Below the pieces are notes generated by a model, which saw only the letters and a list, made by a program, of their open reading frames with translations, made no database searches and had not been told where the DNA came from. Source: Geodermatophilus aquaeductus (lineage in GTDB: Bacteria; Actinomycetota; Actinomycetes; Mycobacteriales; Geodermatophilaceae). Taken from it: a stretch of DNA of 64,000 nucleotides. Every line of letters starts with the position of its first letter. The stretch's first letter is position 1. The translations under genes and the position numbers were made by a program. Shown here in pieces: positions 28,076 through 35,543 of the stretch. The DNA is taken from contig NZ_FXTJ01000011.1 in NCBI RefSeq assembly GCF_900182545.1, forward strand, positions 85,429 through 149,428, given 5' to 3'.

Positions 28076-28974
28076 CCCGCACCCGCCGTGCCCTCGCCGG
28101 CACCGCCGTCCTGGCCACTGCCCTGCTGGCCGCCGGCTGCGGCACCGCCGCACCGGCCGCGCCGGCCGACGCCGCACCCGCCGTGACCGTGGACGAGCGG
28201 CTGCACGCCGCACTGCCCGAGGACGTGCGCGACGCCGGTGTCCTGACCATGGCCAACGACCCGTCGTACCCGCCGGCCTCGTCCTTCGGCCCCGACGGGC
28301 GCACGATCGTCGGCTTCGAGCCCGACCTCGGCGCCGCCCTCGGCGAACTGCTCGGCGTCGAGGTCCGCTTCGAGTCCGCGTCCTTCGACACCCTGCTCGA
28401 CGACCTCGCCGCCGACCGCTTCGACCTGGTCATGAGCGCGGTCACCGACACCGCCGAGCGCGAGCAGCAGGCGGACTTCGTCAACTACTTCCGCGCCGGC
28501 TCCTCGATCGTCGTGGCCCGCGGCAACCCGCTGGGGATCCACGACCTGTCCGGGCTGTGCGGCCGCAGCGTCGCCGTCGAGGCCGGGACGGTGCAGGTCG
28601 GGCTGCTGCAGCGGGCGCAGGCGGCGTGCGCGCTGCGCATCGACGTCCACGAGCTGCCCACCAACGACGACGCGCTGCTCGAGCTGCGCACCGGCCGGGC
28701 GGACGCCGTCCTCGCCGACTACCCGCCGGCGGTGTTCGTCACCACCGACCCGCGGACGCAGAACAGCTACCAGCTGGTCTCCGACACCCAGTACGAGCCG
28801 GGGCTCTACGGCATCGCCGTCGCCCCCGACCGGACGGCGCTGCGCGACGTCCTCACCGAGGCGCTGCAGCGGCTGGTCGACGACGGCGTCTACCAGGAGC
28901 TGCTGGACCGCTGGGAGGTCGGGCACGGCGCCGTCGACGCGGTGACGGTCAACGGCGCCCTGCCCACCTCCTGA
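28072..28974 (+). CDS. Extracellular solute-binding lipoprotein, family 3
   Basis: The 300-residue protein has a lipoprotein signal ending ALLAAGC, with Cys23 as the acylated residue. The mature part shows the amino-acid-binding family 3 pattern: [69 protein letters not shown] and a C-terminal [21 protein letters not shown]. Family members bind amino acids or related small molecules for ABC import. No permease or ATPase gene lies nearby. Instead the gene is translationally coupled to a GGDEF-EAL receptor, so a sensory role is likely. Ligand unknown. Confidence 0.92.
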   Translation: MTRTRRALAGTAVLATALLAAGCGTAAPAAPADAAPAVTVDERLHAALPEDVRDAGVLTMANDPSYPPASSFGPDGRTIVGFEPDLGAALGELLGVEVRFESASFDTLLDDLAADRFDLVMSAVTDTAEREQQADFVNYFRAGSSIVVARGNPLGIHDLSGLCGRSVAVEAGTVQVGLLQRAQAACALRIDVHELPTNDDALLELRTGRADAVLADYPPAVFVTTDPRTQNSYQLVSDTQYEPGLYGIAVAPDRTALRDVLTEALQRLVDDGVYQELLDRWEVGHGAVDAVTVNGALPTS

Positions 28975-28992
28975 GCGGCTGGGCCCCTGCCG

Positions 28993-31044
28993 CTACTGGC
29001 CGGGAGGGACGTCGACCGAGGTGGCGGTGTCGCCCGGCGCGGCCGAGCCGGCCTCCGCGGTGACCCGCTGGTCCTCCAGGTTCATGGCCTCCTGCCGGGC
29101 GGCCTCCTCCTCGAGGACCGCCGCAGCCTTCCACTCCTGCGGGATGGCGAAGCCGTCGACGAGCGTGACCAGGTGCGGCCGCAGCTCGCGGAGCAGGGCG
29201 TTCACCGTGCCGGTCAGCGCCTTGGACCGGGCCGGGGTGAGCTGGCCGTGCTCGAGGAGCCAGCCCTTGTCGGCCTCGATCGTCGACAGCGCGTACAGGT
29301 CGCACAGGGTGTCGAGCAGCGCTCGCGCGCCCGGGTCGGTCGCCCGCTCGATCCCGGCGACGAAGGCCTCCAGGACGACGCGGTCGATGTGCACCTGCGC
29401 CGTGCGCAGGACGTGGTCCTGGACGCTGTTGAACACCTCGAACGGCTCCATGCCGTCGGTGGCGGCGTTGCGGCGCAGCCGGCGGATGGCGCCCTCGAGC
29501 GTGTGCTTCTCGCGGAACTCGAACACCTTGAGCTGCCAGCCGCGGTCCCGGAGCGGGACGTCGTCGTCGCGGCCGGGCACCGCGTCGACCAGCCGGGCGA
29601 TCAGGCCGCGAGCCGCCGTCCGCTCGAGGACGGTCTCGCGGACCATGTCGGCGACGAAGGCGACCCGGCCCCAGCCGTCGAGGGAGCCGAAGGCGTCGCG
29701 GTAGCCGGTGAGCAGGCCCTTGGCCACCAGCTGCAGCAGGACGGTGTTGTCGCCCTCGAAGGTGGTGAACACGTCGGTGTCGGCCTTGAGCTGCGGCAGC
29801 CGGTTCTCGGCGAGGTAGCCGGCGCCGCCGCACGCCTCGCGGCACATCTGGATGGTGCGGGTGGCGTGCCAGGTGTTGGCGGCCTTGAGGCCGGCGGCGC
29901 GCGACTCGAGCTCGCGCTGGGCGGCCTCGTCGATGGCCTCCCCGTTCTCGTGGACCGCCGTCTGCACGTCGTGCATGGTGCCGACCAGCTCCTCCTGCGC
30001 GAAGGACAGCGCGTAGGAGGTGGCCAGGGCCGGGAGCAGCTTGCGCTGGTGCACCAGGTAGTCGTTGAGCACGATCTCCCGGTCGCGGCCGGGCGCGGCG
30101 AACTGGCGGCGGACCTCGCCGTAGCGGACGGCGATGTCGAGGGCCAGCTTCGTGGCCGAGCCGGCCGAGCCGCCGACGCTCACCCGGCCGCGCACGAGGG
30201 TGCCGAGCATGGTGAAGAAGCGGCGGGTCTCGTTCTCGATGCTCGACGTGTAGGTGCCGTCCTCGGCGACCTGGCCGTAGCGGTCGAGCAGCATGTCCCG
30301 GGGCACGCGGACGTGGTCGAACGACAGCCGCCCGTTGTCCACGCCGAGCAGGCCGGCCTTCGGGCCGTCGTCGCCGATGGTGACGCCGGGCATCGGGTTG
30401 CCGTCCTCGTCGCGGATCGGCACCAGCCAGGCGTGCACGCCCTGCTTCTCGCCCCGGGTGACCAGCTGGGCGAACACGACCGCCATCCGGCCGTCCTTCG
30501 CGGCGTTGCCGATGTAGTCCTTGCGCGCGGCCTCGTGCGGGGTGTGCAGGTCGAAGGTCTGCGTCGCGGGGTCGTAGGTGCAGGTGGTGCGCAGCTGCTG
30601 GACGTCGGAGCCGTGGCCGGTCTCGGTCATGGCGAAGCAGCCGGGCAGCGCGAAGCTCATGATGTCGGGCAGGTACGCGTCGTGGTGGCGCCTGGTGCCG
30701 AGCAGCTGGACGGCGCCGCCGAACAGCCCCCACTGGACGCCGGCCTTGACCATCAGCGACAGGTCCCCGTAGGCGAGCATCTCGATCGAGGTCACCGAGC
30801 CGCCGGCGTCGGCCTCGCCGCCGTACTCCTTCGGGAAGCCCAGGCCGACCCGGCCGGTGGCGGCCAGCTCCCCGGCCAGCCGGGTGATCCGCTCGCGCGC
30901 CTCCTCCATCGACTCGCCGTAGACCGGCGCGTACTTCCGGTCGCCGAGCTGCTCGCGGGCGTCGCGGCGCACGTGTGCCCACCGCCCGTCGAGCACCTCC
31001 TGCAGGCGGGCCGGGTCCACGGTGCGGGGGAGGGTGGAGGTCAC
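28993..31044 (-). CDS. Acyl-CoA dehydrogenase/oxidase family flavoprotein
   Basis: The 683-residue protein is longer than ordinary acyl-CoA dehydrogenases (about 380-400) and fits the acyl-CoA oxidase-like (ACOX) architecture. The FAD region PGCFAMTETGHGSDVQQLRT is the ACOX form of the CFAMTE motif. Then follow HTPHEAARKDYIGNAA, FDHVRVPRDMLLDRYG and ACGGAGYLAENRL. The N-terminal catalytic core is followed by a long C-terminal helical domain. It should oxidise acyl-CoA to trans-2-enoyl-CoA; whether oxygen or ETF accepts electrons is not clear. GTG 31044 overlaps the TetR stop (GTGA), so both are co-transcribed. Confidence 0.9.
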   Translation of the reverse strand: MTSTLPRTVDPARLQEVLDGRWAHVRRDAREQLGDRKYAPVYGESMEEARERITRLAGELAATGRVGLGFPKEYGGEADAGGSVTSIEMLAYGDLSLMVKAGVQWGLFGGAVQLLGTRRHHDAYLPDIMSFALPGCFAMTETGHGSDVQQLRTTCTYDPATQTFDLHTPHEAARKDYIGNAAKDGRMAVVFAQLVTRGEKQGVHAWLVPIRDEDGNPMPGVTIGDDGPKAGLLGVDNGRLSFDHVRVPRDMLLDRYGQVAEDGTYTSSIENETRRFFTMLGTLVRGRVSVGGSAGSATKLALDIAVRYGEVRRQFAAPGRDREIVLNDYLVHQRKLLPALATSYALSFAQEELVGTMHDVQTAVHENGEAIDEAAQRELESRAAGLKAANTWHATRTIQMCREACGGAGYLAENRLPQLKADTDVFTTFEGDNTVLLQLVAKGLLTGYRDAFGSLDGWGRVAFVADMVRETVLERTAARGLIARLVDAVPGRDDDVPLRDRGWQLKVFEFREKHTLEGAIRRLRRNAATDGMEPFEVFNSVQDHVLRTAQVHIDRVVLEAFVAGIERATDPGARALLDTLCDLYALSTIEADKGWLLEHGQLTPARSKALTGTVNALLRELRPHLVTLVDGFAIPQEWKAAAVLEEEAARQEAMNLEDQRVTAEAGSAAPGDTATSVDVPPGQ

Positions 31045-31709
31045 TGCTTCTCCTCGGGGTGGGGGGCGGGGGAGTCGGGCACCAGGCCGCGGAGGCCGGC
31101 CCAGGCGAGTTCGGTGAGGTGGGCGGCGAGGTCGGCCCGCGGCATGGGCCGGTCGGCGCGCAGCCACCAGTCGGCCGCCGCGCGGACCAGGCCGACCAGA
31201 CCGTGGCCCCAGGGCGCGGCGGCGGCGGGGTCGCGGCCGGCCTGCCGCAGGGCGAGGGCCACGAGCGCGGCGGCCTCGTCGCCGACGAGGTCGGACAGCG
31301 TGCTGACGGGGTCGGCGTCCACCGGCCGGTCCAGCAGCGGGTGCGCGACGACGAAGCGGTAGAGCTCGGGGTCGGCCTCGAGGAAGGCCAGGTAGGTCTC
31401 GACCGCCGCCGCGACCATCCCGCGCGGGTGGTCGGTGCTGGTCATCGCGGCGCGCAGCTTCTCGGTGAGCTGGGCCGCCACCCGGTTGCAGACGGCGACG
31501 TAGAGCTCGCTGCGGTCGGCGAAGTGCCGGTAGACGACGGTCTTGCTCGTGCCGGCCTCCGCGGCGATCTCGTCCATGCCCACGCCCGCGCCGTGCTTGC
31601 CGACGGCGGCGACGGTGGCGTCGACCAGCTGCTCGCGGCGCGCACGGCGGTGCTCGTCCCACCGCGAGTCCCGGCGGTCGCGCCGCCGGCTCGCCGTCTC
31701 GGCTTTCAT
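31041..31709 (-). CDS. TetR-family transcriptional repressor
   Basis: The 222-residue regulator has a TetR HTH at about 30-75: REQLVDATVAAVGKHGAG, then MDEIAAEAGTSKTVVYRHFADRSELYVAV. The rest is a helical ligand-binding domain, likely for an acyl-CoA. The basic N-terminal arm (RRRDRRDSRWDEHRRARRE) may add minor-groove contacts. It is cotranscribed with the acyl-CoA dehydrogenase and divergent from the thiolase gene. Dyads of GGTACC type in the gap fit autoregulation and control of both directions. Confidence 0.93.
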   Translation of the reverse strand: MKAETASRRRDRRDSRWDEHRRARREQLVDATVAAVGKHGAGVGMDEIAAEAGTSKTVVYRHFADRSELYVAVCNRVAAQLTEKLRAAMTSTDHPRGMVAAAVETYLAFLEADPELYRFVVAHPLLDRPVDADPVSTLSDLVGDEAAALVALALRQAGRDPAAAAPWGHGLVGLVRAAADWWLRADRPMPRADLAAHLTELAWAGLRGLVPDSPAPHPEEKQ

Positions 31710-31716
31710 GTAACCC

Positions 31717-31741
31717 ACGGTACCGTGTACCGTCGGTACCG
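31717..31741. promoter_or_regulatory. Probable TetR operator
   Basis: The 91 bp gap between the divergent TetR and thiolase genes holds the perfect dyads ACGGTACCGT (31717-31726) and CGGTACCG (31734-31741), with GTGTACCGT between. Repeated GGTACC half-sites next to a TetR gene are a likely operator. Confidence 0.65.
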
Positions 31742-31800
31742 GCCACATCGTCTCGCCCTCAGCGCGCTGATGGCTCCCGACCCCTCCGGAGGTCCCCCCG

Positions 31801-33090
31801 ATGAGCTCGCCCCAGCCCCGCAGGGCCGCCGTCCTCGGCGGCAACCGCATCCCGTTCGCCCGGTCGAACTCCGCGTACGCGCAGGCGTCCAACCAGGACA
31901 TGCTCACCGCGACGCTCGACGGCCTGGTCGCCCGCTTCGGCCTGCAGGGGCAGCAGGTGGGCGAAGTCGTCGCCGGCGCCGTCCTCAAGCACTCGCGGGA
32001 CTTCAACCTCACCCGCGAGTCGGTGCTCGGGTCGCGGCTGGCCGCCACGACGCCGGCCTACGACGTCCAGCAGGCGTGCGGCACCGGCCTCGAGGCCGCC
32101 GTCCTGGTCGCCAACAAGATCGCGCTCGGGCAGATCGAGTCCGGCATCGCCGGCGGCGTCGACACGACGTCGGACGCTCCGCTCGCCGTGGGCGACGACC
32201 TGCGCCGCGCGCTCATCGAGCTGAACAACGCGAGGACGCTGAAGGACCGCCTGCGGGCGATCGGGAGGATCCGCCCCGGCTCGCTGGTGCCGGAGATCCC
32301 GCGCAACGCCGAGCCGCGCACCGGCCTGGCGATGGGCGACCACCAGGCGATCACCGCGCGCGAGTGGGAGATCAGCCGGGAGGACCAGGACCAGCTGACC
32401 GTCCGCTCGCACCGCAACCTCGCCGCCGCCTACGACCGCGGCTTCCTCGACGACCTGGTCACGCCCTACCTCGGCCTGACCCGCGACCAGAACCTGCGGC
32501 CGGACACGACCGTGGAGAAGCTGGCGAAGCTCAAGCCGGTCTTCGGGAAGGACGACCCCGCCGCCACCATGACCGCGGGCAACTCCACCCCGCTGTCCGA
32601 CGGCGCCTCGGCCGTCCTGCTGTCCTCCGACGAGTGGGCCGCCGAGCACGGGCTGCCGGTGCTCGCCCACCTCGTCGACGCGCAGACCGCTGCCGTGGAC
32701 TACGTGCACGGTGGCGAGGGCCTGCTCATGGCGCCGGCCTACGCGATGCCGGTGGTGCTGGCCCGCAACGGCCTGACCCTGCAGGACTTCGACTTCTACG
32801 AGATCCACGAGGCGTTCGCCTCCACCGTGCTCGCCACGCTCAAGGCGTGGGAGGACCCGGCGTTCTGCAAGGAGCGGCTGGGCCTGGACGCCCCGCTCGG
32901 CGCGATCGACCGCGACAAGCTCAACGTCAACGGCTCGTCGCTGGCGGCCGGGCACCCGTTCGCCGCGACCGGCGGCCGGATCGTCGCCTCGCTGGCCAAG
33001 CAGCTGCACGAGGCCGGCTCCGGCAGGCGCGGCCTGATCTCGATCTGCGCGGCCGGCGGCCAGGGCGTCGTCGCGATCCTCGAGTCCTGA
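31801..33090 (+). CDS. Acetyl-CoA C-acyltransferase (thiolase, FadA/FadI type)
   Basis: The 429-residue degradative thiolase cleaves 3-ketoacyl-CoA with CoA. The acyl-enzyme Cys is in VQQACGTGLEA, the His in YEIHEAFASTV and the second Cys in SICAAGGQGVV. GHPFAATGGRIV precedes it. The sequence type and its neighbours (FabG4-like and HtdX-like genes) match the mycobacterial fadA2-fabG4-htdX order. ATG 31801 is preceded by GGAGGTC. A repeat-rich 73 bp gap separates it from the reductase gene. Confidence 0.95.
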   Translation: MSSPQPRRAAVLGGNRIPFARSNSAYAQASNQDMLTATLDGLVARFGLQGQQVGEVVAGAVLKHSRDFNLTRESVLGSRLAATTPAYDVQQACGTGLEAAVLVANKIALGQIESGIAGGVDTTSDAPLAVGDDLRRALIELNNARTLKDRLRAIGRIRPGSLVPEIPRNAEPRTGLAMGDHQAITAREWEISREDQDQLTVRSHRNLAAAYDRGFLDDLVTPYLGLTRDQNLRPDTTVEKLAKLKPVFGKDDPAATMTAGNSTPLSDGASAVLLSSDEWAAEHGLPVLAHLVDAQTAAVDYVHGGEGLLMAPAYAMPVVLARNGLTLQDFDFYEIHEAFASTVLATLKAWEDPAFCKERLGLDAPLGAIDRDKLNVNGSSLAAGHPFAATGGRIVASLAKQLHEAGSGRRGLISICAAGGQGVVAILES

Positions 33091-33098
33091 CCCCTTCC

Positions 33099-33143
33099 GT
33101 GCACTTCCGCGGAAGTGCACGGCGCACTTCCGCGGAAGTGCAC
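33099..33143. repeat. Two copies of a GTGCACTTCCG-CGGAAGTGCAC palindrome
   Basis: A perfect 22 bp palindrome (33099-33120) is followed one base later by a second copy (33122-33143) whose inner 18 bp are perfect. The core recurs in the 16716-16762 terminator. Here it lies inside a co-directional gene pair, so it may be a repetitive extragenic palindrome or a weak terminator rather than an end-of-operon signal. Confidence 0.85.
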
Positions 33144-33163
33144 GTCCTCGGAGAGGAACACCC

Positions 33164-34519
33164 GTGAGCGACTGGTACACGAGCTTCGCCAACTCCGGCG
33201 TCGGGTCGACCCTGGTGAAGCAGTTGGGCCTGCCCCGGCCGGCCGTGCTGCGCCGGTACGAGCCCGGTCAGCAGCTGCTGCCGGGCCCGGCCGTGGTCGG
33301 GTCCGCGGGGGAGGGCCGGCTGCGCGCGACGCTGACCGCCGTCCTCCGCGACGCCGGCGTCGCGGTCCTGTCCCCGGCCGCGGCCGACGGCGCCGGGGAC
33401 GGCGAGCGGCCGGCCGCGGTCGTCCTCGACGCCACCGGCCTCACCGGCCCGGCCCAGCTGGCCGCCGCGCACGACCTGCTCGCTCCTGCGGTCAAGCGGC
33501 TGCGGCCCACCGGCCGGGTGCTCGTGCTCGCCGACCCGCCCGCCACGGCCGACTCCCCGGCGCAGGCCGCGGCGCGGCAGGCGCTCGAGGGTCTGGTCCG
33601 CTCGCTGGCCAAGGAGCTGCGCGCCGGGTCGACGGCGAACCTGGTGTTCGTGCCGGAGGGCGCCGAGGCGTCGCTGGCGAGCCCCGTGCGCTTCTTCCTC
33701 TCCGGGCGGTCGGCCTACGTCGACGGGCAGGTGCTCACGCTGAGCGCCGCCGACGTGCCGGCCGGCGAGGACGCCGAGCGCCCGCTCGCCGGGAAGGTCG
33801 CCGTCGTCACCGGGGCCGCGCGCGGGATCGGCGCCTCGATCGCCCGCGTGATGGCCCGCGACGGGGCGCACGTGGTCGCCGTCGACGTCCCCGCGGCCGG
33901 CGAGTCGCTCGCCGCGGTGGCCAACGAGATCGGCGGGACGGCGTTCCAGCTCGACATCACCGCCCCCGACGCCGCCGCGCGGCTGGTCACCCACCTGCGC
34001 GAGCGGCACGGCGGGGTCGACGTCGTCGTCCACAACGCCGGCATCACGCGGGACAAGCTGCTGGTCAACATGGACGCCGCCCGCTGGAACGGGGTCATGG
34101 CGGTCAACCTGCAGGCCCAGCTCGACCTCACCCGGGCCCTGCTCGACGCCGACGGCGTGCTGCGGCCCGGCGCCCGGGTGGTCTGCGTCAGCTCCCAGTC
34201 GGGCATCGCCGGCAACCGCGGGCAGAGCAACTACGCGGCGTCGAAGGCCGGCGTCATCGGCATGGTGCGGGCGTGGGCGCCGGAGTTCGCGGAGCGCGGC
34301 GCGACCGTCAACGCCGTCGCGCCGGGCTTCATCGTCACCGAGATGACGGCGACGATGCCGCTGGGCACCCGCGAGGTCGGCGCCCGCATCAACTCGCTGC
34401 AGCAGGGCGGGCTGCCGGTCGACGTCGCGGAGACGATCGCCTGGCTGTCCTCGCCCACGGCCGCCGGCGTCAACGGCCAGGTGGTGCGGGTGTGCGGCCA
34501 GTCGATGCTGGGGGCCTGA
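33164..34519 (+). CDS. fabG: High-molecular-weight 3-oxoacyl reductase (FabG4 type)
   Basis: The 451-residue protein has two parts. Residues 1-200 form a degenerate Rossmann domain (MSDWYTSFANSGVGSTLVKQ start, typical of FabG4). Residues 205-451 are a complete short-chain dehydrogenase. The latter has KVAVVTGAARGIGASIARVM (TGxxxGIG), HNAGIT, the catalytic Ser in VSSQSGIAGN, and Tyr-Lys in SNYAASKAGVIG. It reduces 3-oxoacyl-CoA or -ACP with NAD(P)H. The FabG4 architecture matches Rv0242c. GTG 33164 has GAGAGGAAC upstream. The stop overlaps the next start (TGATG). Confidence 0.93.
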   Translation: MSDWYTSFANSGVGSTLVKQLGLPRPAVLRRYEPGQQLLPGPAVVGSAGEGRLRATLTAVLRDAGVAVLSPAAADGAGDGERPAAVVLDATGLTGPAQLAAAHDLLAPAVKRLRPTGRVLVLADPPATADSPAQAAARQALEGLVRSLAKELRAGSTANLVFVPEGAEASLASPVRFFLSGRSAYVDGQVLTLSAADVPAGEDAERPLAGKVAVVTGAARGIGASIARVMARDGAHVVAVDVPAAGESLAAVANEIGGTAFQLDITAPDAAARLVTHLRERHGGVDVVVHNAGITRDKLLVNMDAARWNGVMAVNLQAQLDLTRALLDADGVLRPGARVVCVSSQSGIAGNRGQSNYAASKAGVIGMVRAWAPEFAERGATVNAVAPGFIVTEMTATMPLGTREVGARINSLQQGGLPVDVAETIAWLSSPTAAGVNGQVVRVCGQSMLGA

Positions 34520-35364
34520 TGGTCACAGTGCTGGACGCGGCGCCGTCGATGGCGCCGCTGTTCGCGCGGGCCGCGCTCACCGCGCGCGGCCGCGGCGGCG
34601 ACCTGCCCGGCACCCGGCTGGCGCGCCGCGGCGTGACCGTCGACCCCGCCGAGGTGGCCGCGTACGCCCGGGTCTGCCGGTTCCCGCTGGCCGACGCGCT
34701 GCCGGTGACGTTCCCGCACGTGCTCACCTTCCCGCTGCAGGTGGCGCTGATGGCCGACCGCGCCTTCCCGCTGGCGCTGCCGGGCCTGGTGCACGTGCGC
34801 AACCGGATCGACGCGCTGCGGCCGGTGGGCGCCGGTGAGTCGCTGGACCTCGAGGTGTGGGCCGAGCGGTTCGCCGCCCACCCGCGCGGGGCCACGGTCG
34901 ACCTGTGCGCGTCGGTCTCGGCCGTTGGAGCCGAGGTCTGGCGCGGCCGCTCGACCTACCTGGCCCGCGGGGCGCGGGCGCCGGAGGGTGCGCCGTCCTC
35001 CGACGTCGACGTCCCCGTCGGCGACCTGCCGGCGGGCACCGTCCGCTGGCGGGTGCCCGGGGACGCCGGCCGCCGCTACGCCCGCGTCTCCGGCGACGTG
35101 AACCCCATCCACCTCTCCGCGCTGACCGCGCGGGCCTTCGGCTTCCCGCGGGCGATCGCGCACGGGATGTGGGTGAAGGCGAGGGCGCTGGCCGCGCTGG
35201 CGGGCCGGCTGCCCGAGGCCCTGACCGTCGACGTCGGCTTCCGCAGGCCGCTGCTGCTGCCCTCGACCGTGCGGCTGGCCACGGCCGCGGTCGACGGCGG
35301 GTGGGACGTGGCCGTCCGTGGCGACGGCGGCGACCACCTGGTGGGGACCGTCCGCCCGGTCTGA
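34519..35364 (+). CDS. Hotdog-fold 3-hydroxyacyl-thioester dehydratase (HtdX-like)
   Basis: The 281-residue double-hotdog protein has the MaoC motif in its second half: YARVSGDVNPIHLSALTARAFGFPRAIAHGMW, with catalytic Asp/His in the GDVNPIH pattern. The N-terminal half is a hotdog without the motif. This layout fits Rv0241c (HtdX), which lies beside fabG4 and fadA2 in mycobacteria. The enzyme would dehydrate (R)-3-hydroxyacyl-CoA/ACP. Start ATG 34519 overlaps the FabG stop by 1 nt. Confidence 0.92.
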   Translation: MVTVLDAAPSMAPLFARAALTARGRGGDLPGTRLARRGVTVDPAEVAAYARVCRFPLADALPVTFPHVLTFPLQVALMADRAFPLALPGLVHVRNRIDALRPVGAGESLDLEVWAERFAAHPRGATVDLCASVSAVGAEVWRGRSTYLARGARAPEGAPSSDVDVPVGDLPAGTVRWRVPGDAGRRYARVSGDVNPIHLSALTARAFGFPRAIAHGMWVKARALAALAGRLPEALTVDVGFRRPLLLPSTVRLATAAVDGGWDVAVRGDGGDHLVGTVRPV

Positions 35365-35371
35365 CCCGCAC

Positions 35372-35388
35372 GATCAGGTGACCTGATC
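35372..35388. promoter_or_regulatory. 17 bp palindrome GATCAGGTGACCTGATC
   Basis: A perfect palindrome with a one-base centre, 8 nt after the HtdX-like stop and about 170 nt before the ROK regulator. It is less GC-rich than its surroundings and looks like a protein-binding site. The cognate protein is unknown. Confidence 0.5.
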
Positions 35389-35393
35389 TCGAT

Positions 35394-35429
35394 GCGTCCT
35401 GGCTCACCGTCGACGCTGAGCCAGGACGC
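35394..35429 (+). terminator. Stem-loop terminator after the HtdX-like gene
   Basis: GCGTCCTGGCTCA (35394-35406) pairs with TGAGCCAGGACGC (35417-35429). A third, direct copy of the arm lies at 35437-35450. It ends the thiolase-FabG-HtdX transcript. Confidence 0.75.
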
Positions 35430-35506
35430 GTTCCGATGAGCCAGGACGCGGGTCCGGCGTGCCGGCCACCGTCGGGTCACGGGACGGCCACGAGGCGGCC
35501 ACCCTC

Positions 35507-35539
35507 TTGACACAGGATATGTAAGGACGGTTGCCTAAC
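35507..35539 (+). promoter_or_regulatory. Promoter and probable ROK operator of the amino-sugar operon
   Basis: TTGACA (35507-35512) is a consensus -35. A TTGCCT hexamer 18 nt later is a weak -10. The dyad GTAAGG (35521-35526) and CCTAAC (35534-35539) with a 7 nt centre overlaps the -10 and resembles GTTAGG...CCTAAC operators of actinobacterial ROK repressors. It sits 4 nt before GTG 35544, so autoregulation is likely. Confidence 0.65.
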
Positions 35540-35543
35540 AAAT

